Source: an uncultured Latescibacterota bacterium | Lineage (GTDB): Bacteria; Latescibacterota; UBA2968 | Direction of reading: 5' to 3' | Length of the DNA stretch: 64,000 bases | Assembly (NCBI GenBank): GCA_951812755.1 | Contig: OX638329.1 | Location: forward strand, 2,589,339-2,653,338 | In this document: positions 47,501 through 54,883 of the stretch, piece by piece | Layout of the letters: every line of letters begins with the position of its first letter | Position numbering within the stretch: position 1 is the stretch's first letter | Position numbers and translations under genes: made by a program | Notes under the pieces: model-generated | What the model was told of the DNA's origin: nothing | Databases searched by the model: none | The model's input: only the letters and a program-made list of their open reading frames with translations

Positions 47501-49288
47501 ATTGGCACGCGCCTCAAAATTGAATTTAAAGACGGGGATAGTAATAACCGCCACGCCATTCGAGAAATAACAGGTGGTGCCTCCTTTTTGTCGCAGGACG
47601 CGTTCTTGCCCACATTTGGCGTGGGCGAAGCCGAAAAGATCGAAGTACTCTCCCTGCGCTGGCCCAGTGGTATTGTGCAGCAATTTCGCAGTGATACCGA
47701 CGATTTATCGGTCAATCGCGTTATAGATATCACCGAACAATCACCCCCGCCCCCTGCTCGCGTTCTTTTGTTTGCAGATCCGAACAATCTGCTGGCTAAT
47801 GGTATCTCCGAAATCGAACTCATCGCACAGATTGTTACGATAGACAACAGGCCTTTGCCCACCAGCGACCAGGCGGTTAAATTTCGCATTGAGAGCGGCA
47901 GTGGTCTCATTATTTCTTCTGAGAGGTCAGAGCCAGCGAGCGGAGATTCCGTCGCGGTGCGCGATGGCGTGGCGTATGCGCGTTTTCGAGCGGGGTCAGA
48001 TCATGGGCGTGTTGTCATCGTTGCCGAAAGTGCGGGTCTGGAATCCGGGCGCGCTGAAATTGAACTCATCAAACCTTTTGCAGAAGATGCCCTGACTATG
48101 CGTACTGTTGCCGGTTCGGGTGATGAGATCGGTGGATTTCAAGGCGATGGTGGCGCAGCTATCGAGGCAAGCCTTCAGCAACCACAAGATGTATTGGTCG
48201 ATTCGTCGGGCAATATTTATATCGCGGACACAGAGAATCATCGCATTCGTTTCGTGAGCGTGGAAACAGGTATCATCCAGACCATTGCGGGATCGGGATA
48301 TGCGGAAGATCTTGCCGCCCCGCGCGGCCTGGTCTATCAGAGCGATTTGTTGATCAGCCAAATGGGTAATCACGTTGTGAGCACGGTGCAAGATGAGGTA
48401 TTGTTCGCCTTTGCCGGAATAGGAATCGGTCAGTTTGGGGGTGATGGGGGGCGTGCTTTAGATGCCAATTTGAGAAGTCCCACAGGGCTTGCCATTGACC
48501 CGCGTGGTAATATCTATATCGCCGATACGGATAATCATCGCATTCGCAAAGTCGATTCTCGCGGTATTATTACGACGATTGTAGGCAGTGGCGATCCAGA
48601 TCAGGGAGCATTTTTTGGCGATGGCGGCGCGGGTACACAGGCGCGCTTAAATCGCCCGAGTGCGATTGCCATTGATCAGAGTGGTAATATTTATATCGCC
48701 GATACGGATAATCATCGCATTCGCAAAGTCAATTCCCACGGTATTATTACGACGGTTGTGGGAACGGGACAGAATGGATTTTCTGGCGATGGCGGCGCGG
48801 GTACACAGGCACGACTCAATTCTCCGCAGGGCATTGCCGTTGATGATCAGGGATATCTTTTTATTGCCGATACGAATAATCACCGCATTCGCTTGCTCGA
48901 TTTGAACAGCGGTCTGATACAGACTGTCGCGGGCACGGGGTTGGAGCAGCTCGATTTTGAAGAAGGCGATGCTCTCGCCGTAAGTCTCAATGCCCCGCAT
49001 GGTTTGGCTCTTAGTCCAACGGGCACCCTGCTGATTGCAGATGCGGCAAATCACAGAATACGAGAACTGTCCGTTCTATTTGATTTGGCCCTCTCAGCGC
49101 CTGCTGTTCCACAGGCAAAATCTTTCGATTTCAATGCCGATGGTCGGTTCGATTTCAACGATTTTCGGATCTTTGTCAACGCTTTTGACTCTGCCGATAC
49201 GCGCTTTGATCTCAATGCCGATGGCCGGGTTGGATTCGGTGATTTCCTGTACTTTGCCAGGGTTTATGAATTAAGAATTAAGAATTAA
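44591..49288 (+). CDS. Giant secreted NHL / FG-GAP / ASPIC-UnbV protein with dockerin-like end
   Basis: The 1565-residue protein has a signal peptide (1-21). Domains in order are: NHL beta-propeller repeats (about 24-400, units such as NLYIADTDNHRIRRVD); a choice-of-anchor D-like domain (about 405-600, NRGNLSVRV); FG-GAP/VCBS calcium-binding repeats (about 600-955, WGDFDNDGDLDLY); an ASPIC/UnbV domain (about 955-1045); an Ig-like domain (about 1055-1150); a second set of NHL repeats (about 1160-1495); and a C-terminal pair of Asp-rich loops, FDFNADGRFDFNDF and FDLNADGRVGFGDF, resembling dockerin or EF-hand motifs. It is probably a cell-surface or extracellular adhesive or binding protein. The final LRIKN and stop come from an AATTAAG repeat. 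Confidence 0.85.
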   Translation: MRYIYIFFFSLLISEAGVFAQTRGTIVTIAGGGLEDGDNILATDVVLNRPLGIALDARGNLYIADTDNHRIRRVDALTGIITTVAGTGEPGFSGDGGPATSALLNTPNAIAVDSAGNIYISSGGTSESDVHNRRIRRIDAFGIITTVVGTGEGGFNDPVPALQATFHEIVSLTMLGDIALLISDSLDENGQGNNRVRQFDLANNTIGTIAGNGSNQASNNQDGRQATRAGLTPGQLAVTGNGDLLVADFNNGRIRRISRAMQDTIVVAVINTVAGRGATSAEELSEDLYKGDGGPATRALFFSPLGVAVDEAGNIYIGDTGNNRIRVVEAGTGNVLTIAGTGIAGAGPENTLGLLSDLGQPTHLLVDSNGDLLFIDAFNNRIRKLRDPAFRMPLFNAVSTDIIFGRVSVGDPAVRSLRVENRGNLSVRVETAISDNPGFRVLSELPFEVGIAQIAEIEIVFDPVQTGVARGVITITTNDSRTPSATVNVQGWGDAANIGLFPSDVLIFDRTAIGQSQTLSVRISNLGAGVLVIPNATTTDSQFVVEQTDVLRIESGQSQRLPIIFRPQSEDLQQAVLTIFSNAPGNPTVRLQLQGIGQSTQPGGFVDVAHNTGLGDTGAGFGAAWADFDNDNDPDLYLVRSREPNRLYRNDGVGFTDIASALGVGDSGDGSAGIWGDVDGDGDLDLYVTNFGDPNRLYRNDGARFTDIAATFGVDDSGDGYGAAWADYDRDGDLDLYVANFGANRFYQNNGNGFSERSDSLGIGDIESGIQPTWGDFDNDGDPDLFLANSGPNRLFRNDGEQFTSVENVFSPVDTGPSFGATWGDFDNDGDLDLFIPYFGADNRFYTNEGNGVFRDRAPEMMLNHDGRGRGAVWGDFDNDGDLDLYVTNSSQPNLYYQNEDGRFLEMSDSLGVALNADSRGVALADYDSDGKLDFYVAVQDSSDALFRNREADGNWIAIRLRGTESSTDAIGTRLKIEFKDGDSNNRHAIREITGGASFLSQDAFLPTFGVGEAEKIEVLSLRWPSGIVQQFRSDTDDLSVNRVIDITEQSPPPPARVLLFADPNNLLANGISEIELIAQIVTIDNRPLPTSDQAVKFRIESGSGLIISSERSEPASGDSVAVRDGVAYARFRAGSDHGRVVIVAESAGLESGRAEIELIKPFAEDALTMRTVAGSGDEIGGFQGDGGAAIEASLQQPQDVLVDSSGNIYIADTENHRIRFVSVETGIIQTIAGSGYAEDLAAPRGLVYQSDLLISQMGNHVVSTVQDEVLFAFAGIGIGQFGGDGGRALDANLRSPTGLAIDPRGNIYIADTDNHRIRKVDSRGIITTIVGSGDPDQGAFFGDGGAGTQARLNRPSAIAIDQSGNIYIADTDNHRIRKVNSHGIITTVVGTGQNGFSGDGGAGTQARLNSPQGIAVDDQGYLFIADTNNHRIRLLDLNSGLIQTVAGTGLEQLDFEEGDALAVSLNAPHGLALSPTGTLLIADAANHRIRELSVLFDLALSAPAVPQAKSFDFNADGRFDFNDFRIFVNAFDSADTRFDLNADGRVGFGDFLYFARVYELRIKN

Positions 49289-49334
49289 GAATTGGGTGGG
49301 TGGCCGTCTTACATCTTACTTCTCACCTCTCACC
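49268..49334. repeat. Composite repeat (families B and C) over the NHL-gene stop codon
   Basis: Three to four AATTAAG heptads (49269-49294) contain the stop at 49286-49288. A GGGTGGGTGG linker and a CTTACATCTTACTTCTCACC part (49310-49329) follow and end 12 bases before the tsaC start. It has the same part order as 21731-21817 read on the minus strand. Confidence 0.75.
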
Positions 49335-49345
49335 GATTTTTAACT

Positions 49346-49966
49346 ATGATAGCACTTCCAACCCTTCAAAATATTAATCAGGCTGCCGATATTATTAAAA
49401 ACGGCGGCCTGATTGCCTATCCGACCGAGACTGTGTATGGCCTGGGAGCTGATCCCCATAACGATGAGGCTGTTCAGAAGATTTTCACTGCCAAAGGACG
49501 TGCGGAGGACAAGGGGATTATTCTCTTGATTCGCGGTGTAGATGATCTTTCAACGCTTGTTCGCACTGCCTCTCCGACAGCTCAAATACTCATTGAGGCA
49601 TTTTGGCCGGGACCGCTCACCCTTGTTTTTCACGCCAACCGCGATCTTTCACCCGCCTTGCTCGGCGGACGCGATACAATAGCTCTCCGCCATTCGAGTT
49701 CGCCCATTGCCACCCGATTGCTCACTGCGCTTGGCGGACCTCTTACGAGCACGAGTGCCAATCGCTCTGCCGAACCACCGGCGCGTTCGGCTTGTGAAGT
49801 AGAAAACGCACTCGGCGATCATCTCGATCTTATTCTCGACGGTGGGCCTTCTGCCAGCACGCTCCCTTCTACACTTGTCGATGTTTCTACCGACCACGCA
49901 ATTCTCCTGCGCGAAGGTGCTGTTTCTGCTCAAAAACTCAGATCGCATATTCATTTTAAAAAATAA
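49346..49966 (+). CDS. tsaC: Threonylcarbamoyl-AMP synthase (TsaC/Sua5 family, short form)
   Basis: The 206-residue protein has the YrdC-domain motifs YPTETVYGLG, KGRAEDKGIILLI and STSAN. It makes threonylcarbamoyl-AMP for the t6A modification of tRNAs that read ANN codons. I use ATG 49346; an in-frame start at 49292 lies inside the repeat. There is no clear ribosome site, and most of the leader is repeat sequence. Confidence 0.9.
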   Translation: MIALPTLQNINQAADIIKNGGLIAYPTETVYGLGADPHNDEAVQKIFTAKGRAEDKGIILLIRGVDDLSTLVRTASPTAQILIEAFWPGPLTLVFHANRDLSPALLGGRDTIALRHSSSPIATRLLTALGGPLTSTSANRSAEPPARSACEVENALGDHLDLILDGGPSASTLPSTLVDVSTDHAILLREGAVSAQKLRSHIHFKK

Positions 49967-49993
49967 AAGGCGAGGAGAAAAATCTCCTCGCCT
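49958..49993 (-). terminator. Rho-independent terminator of the porin gene (minus strand)
   Basis: A perfect 11-bp stem (49968-49978 with 49983-49993) with a 4-base loop is followed, on the minus strand, by a T-rich tract across 49967-49958. The structure begins two bases after the tsaC stop, and the hairpin may also protect the tsaC message. Confidence 0.8.
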
Positions 49994-50021
49994 GATCACG
50001 AACACGGGAAGCAATATTTAC

Positions 50022-51221
50022 TTAAAATGAAACATTGCTCATCACATAAGCCCAGTGCATGTCCTCGTTCAATCGGCCTAATGCTTTAATGGCATCTCGC
50101 GCTATGGCAAATGTATAACCGGCGGCAAAGGTCACATTTTCGCTGTATTGATAGGAAAGCGTTAAATCGATTTCATCGGCCAGATGTCCCGATTCCAAAT
50201 CGCCTTTTTGGGCGAGGAAGAACACATGTCCGTCCGCTGCCAAACGCAACTGCCCTTCTTCATCCAGCGGTACAGATGCTTTTATGGCAAAGTCCTGCAG
50301 GCCGCGATTCCGGGTGTGTACGGGAATGTTGAGAAATAAATCGGCAAAACCGTAGTATTTGTGATTGGTTGCAAAGAGCGTATCAAATGATTTCCATTTG
50401 CTGTCTTTGAAATTGCCGTCGCCAGACAAATAATCATACCACAGGGTCAGACTGCCATTGCCCAGCGTTGTGCCCAGCCTGCCGCCGAACATAAATGCCG
50501 AGCCATTTGGCCCACGCCGTTCGCCTGTTTGAAAAGAGCCTTCTGCGCGGTAGGTCAAGTTCGACTTTTCGCCGTAAATGCGCGCGCCGAGTGTCCATAG
50601 CCGCGTATTATCACTTCTATTGGAGCCTTCGGGGGATACGTGATGGTAGATGCCATAAAAATCTGCAGATGTGTTCGTTCCCGATGCTGTAGCATACAAA
50701 GCGGCCAGATAAGCATTGCCGCTTATACCTTTGGCTGTGGTATCAGATAGACGAACACCTACCCCTTGAATTGTGCCCCATTGGGGTTTGACGGTCATGA
50801 GAACACCATCGAATGTACGTCCTTGTTGTGCCCATTCAACTGCGCCGATTATCCGCTGCCCACCCAATCCTATTGCCTGTCGTCCAATGCGGAGGGATAG
50901 GGCTGTGTCGCCCATATCTTTGATATCCATATACGCCTGATGGAAGTCGAAATTGTCGGCGTTATAATCGGTGAAGGTATCGCTTTCTTCACCCCACAAC
51001 CGCACATCCTGCAATTGGATAAACACATTCACATCCTGCTCTAAACTCGCTGTGATATTCAGCCGAGCACGCATGGATGTGAATACATCGTACCCATTGC
51101 CAACGGGATCTCGAAATTCCGTGCGAGGACGAATTTGTCCTCCAAACTCGATATCTGTGGCTTCAACACCACTTGCTATAACGACAATTATCGCTATACC
51201 AACTAACCATCTCAATAGCAT
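50022..51221 (-). CDS. Alginate-export-like outer-membrane beta-barrel protein
   Basis: The 399-residue protein has a signal peptide (about 1-21) and an amphipathic beta-strand pattern throughout. It begins IEFGGQIRPRTEFRDP and has LRIGRQAIGLGGQRIIGAVEW, as in the alginate_exp/AlgE-like family. It probably forms a specific outer-membrane channel, possibly for an anionic oligosaccharide, and ends in phenylalanine (NVSF) as barrel proteins should. It has its own promoter and terminator. AGGAGG lies five bases before the ATG. Confidence 0.8.
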   Translation of the reverse strand: MLLRWLVGIAIIVVIASGVEATDIEFGGQIRPRTEFRDPVGNGYDVFTSMRARLNITASLEQDVNVFIQLQDVRLWGEESDTFTDYNADNFDFHQAYMDIKDMGDTALSLRIGRQAIGLGGQRIIGAVEWAQQGRTFDGVLMTVKPQWGTIQGVGVRLSDTTAKGISGNAYLAALYATASGTNTSADFYGIYHHVSPEGSNRSDNTRLWTLGARIYGEKSNLTYRAEGSFQTGERRGPNGSAFMFGGRLGTTLGNGSLTLWYDYLSGDGNFKDSKWKSFDTLFATNHKYYGFADLFLNIPVHTRNRGLQDFAIKASVPLDEEGQLRLAADGHVFFLAQKGDLESGHLADEIDLTLSYQYSENVTFAAGYTFAIARDAIKALGRLNEDMHWAYVMSNVSF

Positions 51222-51264
51222 ATCAGCCTCCTGAATACAAATCTTTCAAATAGAAATCACACCC

Positions 51265-51293
51265 ATTATAATATACTATAAGAGTTTAGACAA
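51265..51293 (-). promoter_or_regulatory. Promoter of the porin gene
   Basis: TTGTCT (51288-51293) and a perfect TATAAT (51265-51270) are 17 bases apart on the minus strand. The start would be about 35 bases before the ATG. Confidence 0.7.
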
Positions 51294-51320
51294 TATAAGC
51301 TAAGCAAAAAACAATCTGTT

Positions 51321-53495
51321 TCACAACAAAATTCCCTGAACGGGTTCTTCGACGAGTCCAGCCCGAATGCGTTGCGATAGGGTCGTGTGTCGCTCTGCAA
51401 CCCGATTGTTGCGAACGGCCATTCCCAGAGCCTGTTTTGTGCCTACCAGCACGACCAGTTCTCGCGCCCGCGTAATGGCTGTGTACAACAAGTTGCGCTG
51501 TAACATCATATAGTGTTGTGTGGTCAAAGGCATTACCACGGCGCGAAATTCTGCGCCCTGGCTTTTGTGTACACTCATGGCATAGGCCAGTACCAACTCA
51601 TCCAACTCCGAGAACTCGTATTCTAAGACGCGGTCCTGAAATCGTACGCGCAATATATCATCCTCTATTCCGTGAACGCGCCCAATATCCCCGTTAAAAA
51701 CATCGCGATCGTAGTTATTTCGCACCTGCATCACTTTGTCGCCCACCCGAAAGCGGATACCGCCCCGCGTCATTTCTTGGCCTTTGGGATTTAACTTGTC
51801 TTGTAAAACCCGGTTGAGATTGTTCGCGCCGGTTTCGCCCCGATACATGGGTACGAGTACTTGAATATCTTCAATACTGTCCAGACGATATGTGTGCGGT
51901 AAGCGTGCAGCACACAATCCGCAAATAGTCTCGACGACTTGATCGGGTTCAGAGACTTCGATAAAAAAGAAATCCGCATCGCGGTCATTCCGCACTTCTG
52001 GCATCTCACCGCGATTAATCAAGTGGGCATTGGTAACAATATGGCTCGTTTGTGCCTGCCGAAAGATCTCGTTGAGTTCCACGACTTCTACAGTGCCAGA
52101 CGCAATTACATCTTTCAACACATTCCCCGCACCAACCGATGGCAACTGATCGACATCGCCTACCAGGACCACCGAAGCACTGATTGGTACAGCGCGCAAC
52201 AGACTGTTCATCAGAACCGTATCGACCATGGATATTTCATCGACAATCAGGGCCTCGATCTCCAAAGGGTTATCAAAATTTTTCTCAAACGCCATTTCAG
52301 ATGGACTAAACTTCAGCAATCTGTGGATGGTTTTTGCCTCATATCCGGTTGCCTCAGACATCCGCTTGGCTGCTCTTCCCGTTGGTGCTGCCAGTGCGAT
52401 TGTTTTCTTTCGCGCTTCTAAAAGCGCGATGAGTCCCTTAATGGTCGTTGTTTTGCCCGTTCCCGGGCCACCTGTTAGGACCAGCAAATTGTGCGATAAT
52501 GCCTTTTCCAATGCCAATTTTTGACGGGGCGCGAATGTTACCCCATCGCGCTGTTCTATGGCTTTGATCTCTGCCGGGATATTGCCGAGTTCTATGCGTT
52601 GCACCTGGGATAATTGATAGCACCGCGTTGCCGCGCCCTGTTCGGCATAGTACAAATGCGGCAAATATACCCGCTTGTCATCTACCACAATCGATTCTTC
52701 GGAGAGCAATTGTGCTATGCACGGTGCGATTGCATCGATGGGCACGTCGAGTGCTTTGGCACACGATTCGATGAGGGCGTCTTCGGGCAAGAAAACATGT
52801 CCTTCTTTGTCTGCTGCTTCATTGAGGACATGCAAAAGACCGGCTTGAATGCGCCGGTCTGAATGTGCGGGGATGCCCATTTTTTGCGCGATGCGGTCTG
52901 CCGTCAAAAATCCAATGCCCCATACATCTACCGATAGGCGATAGGGATTTTCTTTAATCAATTCAACGGCTTCATGCCCGTACTTTTTCCATATTTTTAC
53001 GGCGTATCCCGTGCCCACTTCGTGCGATTGCAAGAATAGCATCACATTGTGGATCTCGCGCTGGTCTTCCCAGGCTTCGATAATCCACTTTGCGCGTTTG
53101 GCTCCCAATCCCTCGACTTCGACCAATCGCTCGGGATCGCTTTCGATGACATCGAGAGCTTCTTTCCCAAAGTGATCCACAATTCGCTTTGCCGTGACCG
53201 GCCCGATGCCTTTGATTAATCCCGAACCCAAATATCGCCGCATTCCCTCTACGGTAGATGGATATACGGTCTGGTAGGATTCAATTTTGAACTGCGCGCC
53301 ATATTGCTTATGGGTTGTCCATTCGCCTTCCAAAACCACGGTTTCGCCCGGGTTGATCGACAGCATTTCACCCACAATGGTCGCCAGGCGCTCGTTGTAG
53401 GCGGCAGATCCCTCTACCTGCAAACGGGCAACAGTGTATCCGTTTTCTTCGTTTTGAAATGTAATGCGATCCACAATTCCGCGAAGCTGAGCCAT
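51321..53495 (-). CDS. recD2: RecD2-type DNA helicase
   Basis: The 724-residue protein has the RecD2 layout: an N-terminal OB-like domain, helix-hairpin-helix motifs (GSGLIKGIGPVTAKRI, GLGAKRAKWI) and a superfamily 1 motor with Walker A LTGGPGTGKTTTI, DEISMVDT, VGDVDQLPSVG and the C-terminal MSVHKSQGAEF. RecD2 acts in DNA repair and replication-fork handling without RecBC. It is monocistronic, with its own promoter. Confidence 0.94.
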   Translation of the reverse strand: MAQLRGIVDRITFQNEENGYTVARLQVEGSAAYNERLATIVGEMLSINPGETVVLEGEWTTHKQYGAQFKIESYQTVYPSTVEGMRRYLGSGLIKGIGPVTAKRIVDHFGKEALDVIESDPERLVEVEGLGAKRAKWIIEAWEDQREIHNVMLFLQSHEVGTGYAVKIWKKYGHEAVELIKENPYRLSVDVWGIGFLTADRIAQKMGIPAHSDRRIQAGLLHVLNEAADKEGHVFLPEDALIESCAKALDVPIDAIAPCIAQLLSEESIVVDDKRVYLPHLYYAEQGAATRCYQLSQVQRIELGNIPAEIKAIEQRDGVTFAPRQKLALEKALSHNLLVLTGGPGTGKTTTIKGLIALLEARKKTIALAAPTGRAAKRMSEATGYEAKTIHRLLKFSPSEMAFEKNFDNPLEIEALIVDEISMVDTVLMNSLLRAVPISASVVLVGDVDQLPSVGAGNVLKDVIASGTVEVVELNEIFRQAQTSHIVTNAHLINRGEMPEVRNDRDADFFFIEVSEPDQVVETICGLCAARLPHTYRLDSIEDIQVLVPMYRGETGANNLNRVLQDKLNPKGQEMTRGGIRFRVGDKVMQVRNNYDRDVFNGDIGRVHGIEDDILRVRFQDRVLEYEFSELDELVLAYAMSVHKSQGAEFRAVVMPLTTQHYMMLQRNLLYTAITRARELVVLVGTKQALGMAVRNNRVAERHTTLSQRIRAGLVEEPVQGILL

Positions 53496-53548
53496 ATAGA
53501 ACCTCGACGAACATGTTCTCCCATCAACTCAATCGGAGTAGTAGAGGA

Positions 53549-53577
53549 ATTATACGACACTTGCCACGGTTTTACAA
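53549..53577 (-). promoter_or_regulatory. recD2 promoter
   Basis: TTGTAA (53572-53577) and TATAAT (53549-53554) are separated by 17 bases on the minus strand, and the start would be about 45 bases before the recD2 ATG. Confidence 0.7.
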
Positions 53578-53670
53578 GTTGTATCAAATTTGCAGTACAC
53601 AGAATGTATAAAATTCGTATATTGTTGAAACACAACATTTAACGGCTACGTCACAACGGAAAAGAGGTTG

Positions 53671-53765
53671 ACCCGAAAGCTATTGACACACCGCATGTAC
53701 CTGTCGGTGTGATCTGGGGTCCTCGCGCCGTCCCGCCAAGAACTCGCGCGAGGGCCTTTCTTTTT
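53671..53765 (+). other. Structured element ending in a terminator, no ORF
   Basis: A perfect 7-bp hairpin (CACACCG with CGGTGTG, 53686-53710 region) is nested within GACCC/GGGTC arms. A second hairpin of 11 pairs with one G-U (53718-53728 with 53746-53756) is followed by TTTCTTTTT. The GGTCC of the second stem overlaps the closing arm of the first, so the two folds compete. No gene lies upstream on this strand within 50 kb in the same transcript or downstream before 54251. The terminator is well supported; what is terminated is unknown. Confidence 0.5.
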
Positions 53766-53821
53766 GGTACACGAGATGGTTGCCTTCGGGCCAACTATGT
53801 TACAAATTAACTTTTATAAAA

Positions 53822-53950
53822 AACAAAAAGCACCTACTCGTCCCTCTACCAAATCGCCAAAGGGAACAAGCAGGTGCCTCGTGGACTGGTATGGCAACCC
53901 TGCTGAAACGCTGTGCGTTCCGAAAATATTGTTTTTTTTACAGGCCAGTC
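53822..53950 (-). ncRNA. Putative small non-coding RNA of about 130 nt
   Basis: A strong promoter (53957-53985) on the minus strand would start a transcript near 53950. It ends in a 16-bp hairpin (53830-53845 with 53861-53877) followed by a T-rich tract (plus-strand A-rich 53829-53816), a good intrinsic terminator. The 5' GACTGG can pair with CCAGTC in the middle, and GGAACGC ACA GCGTTTC forms a 7-bp stem between them. There is no coding frame. I could not match it to 6S, SRP, tmRNA or RNase P RNA. Confidence 0.55.
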
Positions 53951-53956
53951 GGGAAA

Positions 53957-53985
53957 AATATAGCCAATCTTATATTTGGGGTCAA
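53957..53985 (-). promoter_or_regulatory. Promoter of the putative small RNA
   Basis: TTGACC (53980-53985) and TATATT (53957-53962) are 17 bases apart on the minus strand, identical in hexamers and spacing to lepA P1 and the antitoxin promoter. Confidence 0.65.
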
Positions 53986-54022
53986 GGGAGAAGTGTGAAG
54001 GAAGAAGTGTGAAGGGTGAAAA
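53986..54022. repeat. GAAGTGTGAAG-type repeat (family C relative)
   Basis: Repeats of GAGAAGTGTGAAG lie directly upstream of the small-RNA promoter on its strand. They resemble the GTGAGAAG heptads at 54866. Confidence 0.55.
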
Positions 54023-54035
54023 TTTCGCTGTTGGA

Positions 54036-54051
54036 GCGGCATCCCTGCCGC
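54036..54051. repeat. GCGGCA palindrome
   Basis: GCGGCA TCCC TGCCGC forms a 6-bp stem with a 4-base loop, a REP-like motif in the gap before the MITE-like element. Confidence 0.5.
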
Positions 54052-54066
54052 GAATTTGAGTAAATA

Positions 54067-54222
54067 ACTGACGTTACGCAGGTCTGGGTTTTTGTCATGC
54101 TGAGCGGAGTGGAACGGAGCCGAAGCATCTATTCCACCTGCGCTATGAGTAGATTTTTCGACTCCGCTGCGCTCCGCTCAAAATGACAGGCCCATTATAT
54201 TGTGTCTATGCGTAACATCAGT
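54067..54222. mobile_element. MITE-like element, 156 bp
   Basis: The ends are inverted repeats of 14 bases with one mismatch (ACTGACGTTACGCA at 54067-54080 and the complement of 54209-54222). A second, inner pair of imperfect arms begins GTCATGCTGAGCGGAG (54094) and GTCATTTTGAGCGGAG (complement ending near 54186). The element is flanked by a 5-base direct repeat AAATA (54062-54066 and 54223-54227), which looks like a target-site duplication. It carries no gene, so a transposase would have to act in trans. It ends 28 bases before the tesA-like start. Confidence 0.65.
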
Positions 54223-54250
54223 AAATAAGTAGAAATATGAGGATAAAAAG

Positions 54251-54883
54251 ATGAAGCGGTTTCTTATTGTTATTTTGCTCGGATTGATATGGACAGTTCA
54301 TGCTGAAGAAGATCGCAAGGTGATTTTGTTTTTAGGGGATAGCCTGACCGCGGGTTATGGTCTGGATAAAACGCAGGCTTTTCCCGCGCTGATTCAGGCG
54401 AAGATCGATTCGCTTGGGTGGGCGTTTAATGTGGTTAATGGTGGATTGAGTGGCGAAACATCGGCGGGAGGGTTGCGGCGGGTCAACTGGTTGTTGCAGC
54501 GAAAAATCGATGTGCTGGTGCTGGCATTGGGTGGCAACGATGGCTTGCGGGGGATTCCCACGACTGAAATGCAGCAAAATTTGCAGGGGATTATAGATCT
54601 CGCAAAAGAGAAGTATCCAGATATTCAGATCATACTTATGGGTATTGAAGCACCGCCGAATTTGGGAGAGCTATATACGACGGCTTTCCGCGCGGTGTTT
54701 CCGGCTCTATCTGAAAAGAATCGCGTGCTTTTGATACCCTTTTTATTAGAAGGGGTTGGCGGGGTTCCAGAACTGAATCTGCCAGACCGCATTCATCCCA
54801 ATGCTGAAGGGCATCGGATTATAGCGGAAACCGTGTGGCGTGTGCTTAAACCGGTTTTAAAAAAAGTGAGAAGTGAGAAGTAA
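54251..54883 (+). CDS. tesA: TesA-like GDSL esterase/lysophospholipase
   Basis: The 210-residue protein has a signal peptide (1-18) and the SGNH blocks FLGDSLTAGYGL (catalytic Ser), NGGLSGETS, LGGNDGLRG and DRIHPN (Asp, His). It probably hydrolyses thioesters or lysophospholipids in the periplasm. GAGG lies 10-12 bases before the ATG. It is near ybbA and ybbP, as in E. coli, although here it faces them. The last residues VRSEK and the stop are written by GTGAGAAG-type repeats. Confidence 0.87.
   Translation: MKRFLIVILLGLIWTVHAEEDRKVILFLGDSLTAGYGLDKTQAFPALIQAKIDSLGWAFNVVNGGLSGETSAGGLRRVNWLLQRKIDVLVLALGGNDGLRGIPTTEMQQNLQGIIDLAKEKYPDIQIILMGIEAPPNLGELYTTAFRAVFPALSEKNRVLLIPFLLEGVGGVPELNLPDRIHPNAEGHRIIAETVWRVLKPVLKKVRSEK

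Noticed and set aside
49958-49993. Terminator of tsaC on the plus strand
   Set aside because: The hairpin is followed by GATCACG on the plus strand, without a T run; the T tract is on the minus strand.
53822-53950. Identification of the small transcript as 6S, SRP or tmRNA
   Set aside because: None of the conserved sequences of these RNAs (such as the SRP GGAAG loop region or a tRNA-like TPsiC end) could be found.
53764-54012. 82-residue and 72-residue plus-strand frames in the gene-free region
   Set aside because: They run across the predicted small-RNA hairpin and the repeats, lack a ribosome site, and have no recognisable sequence.
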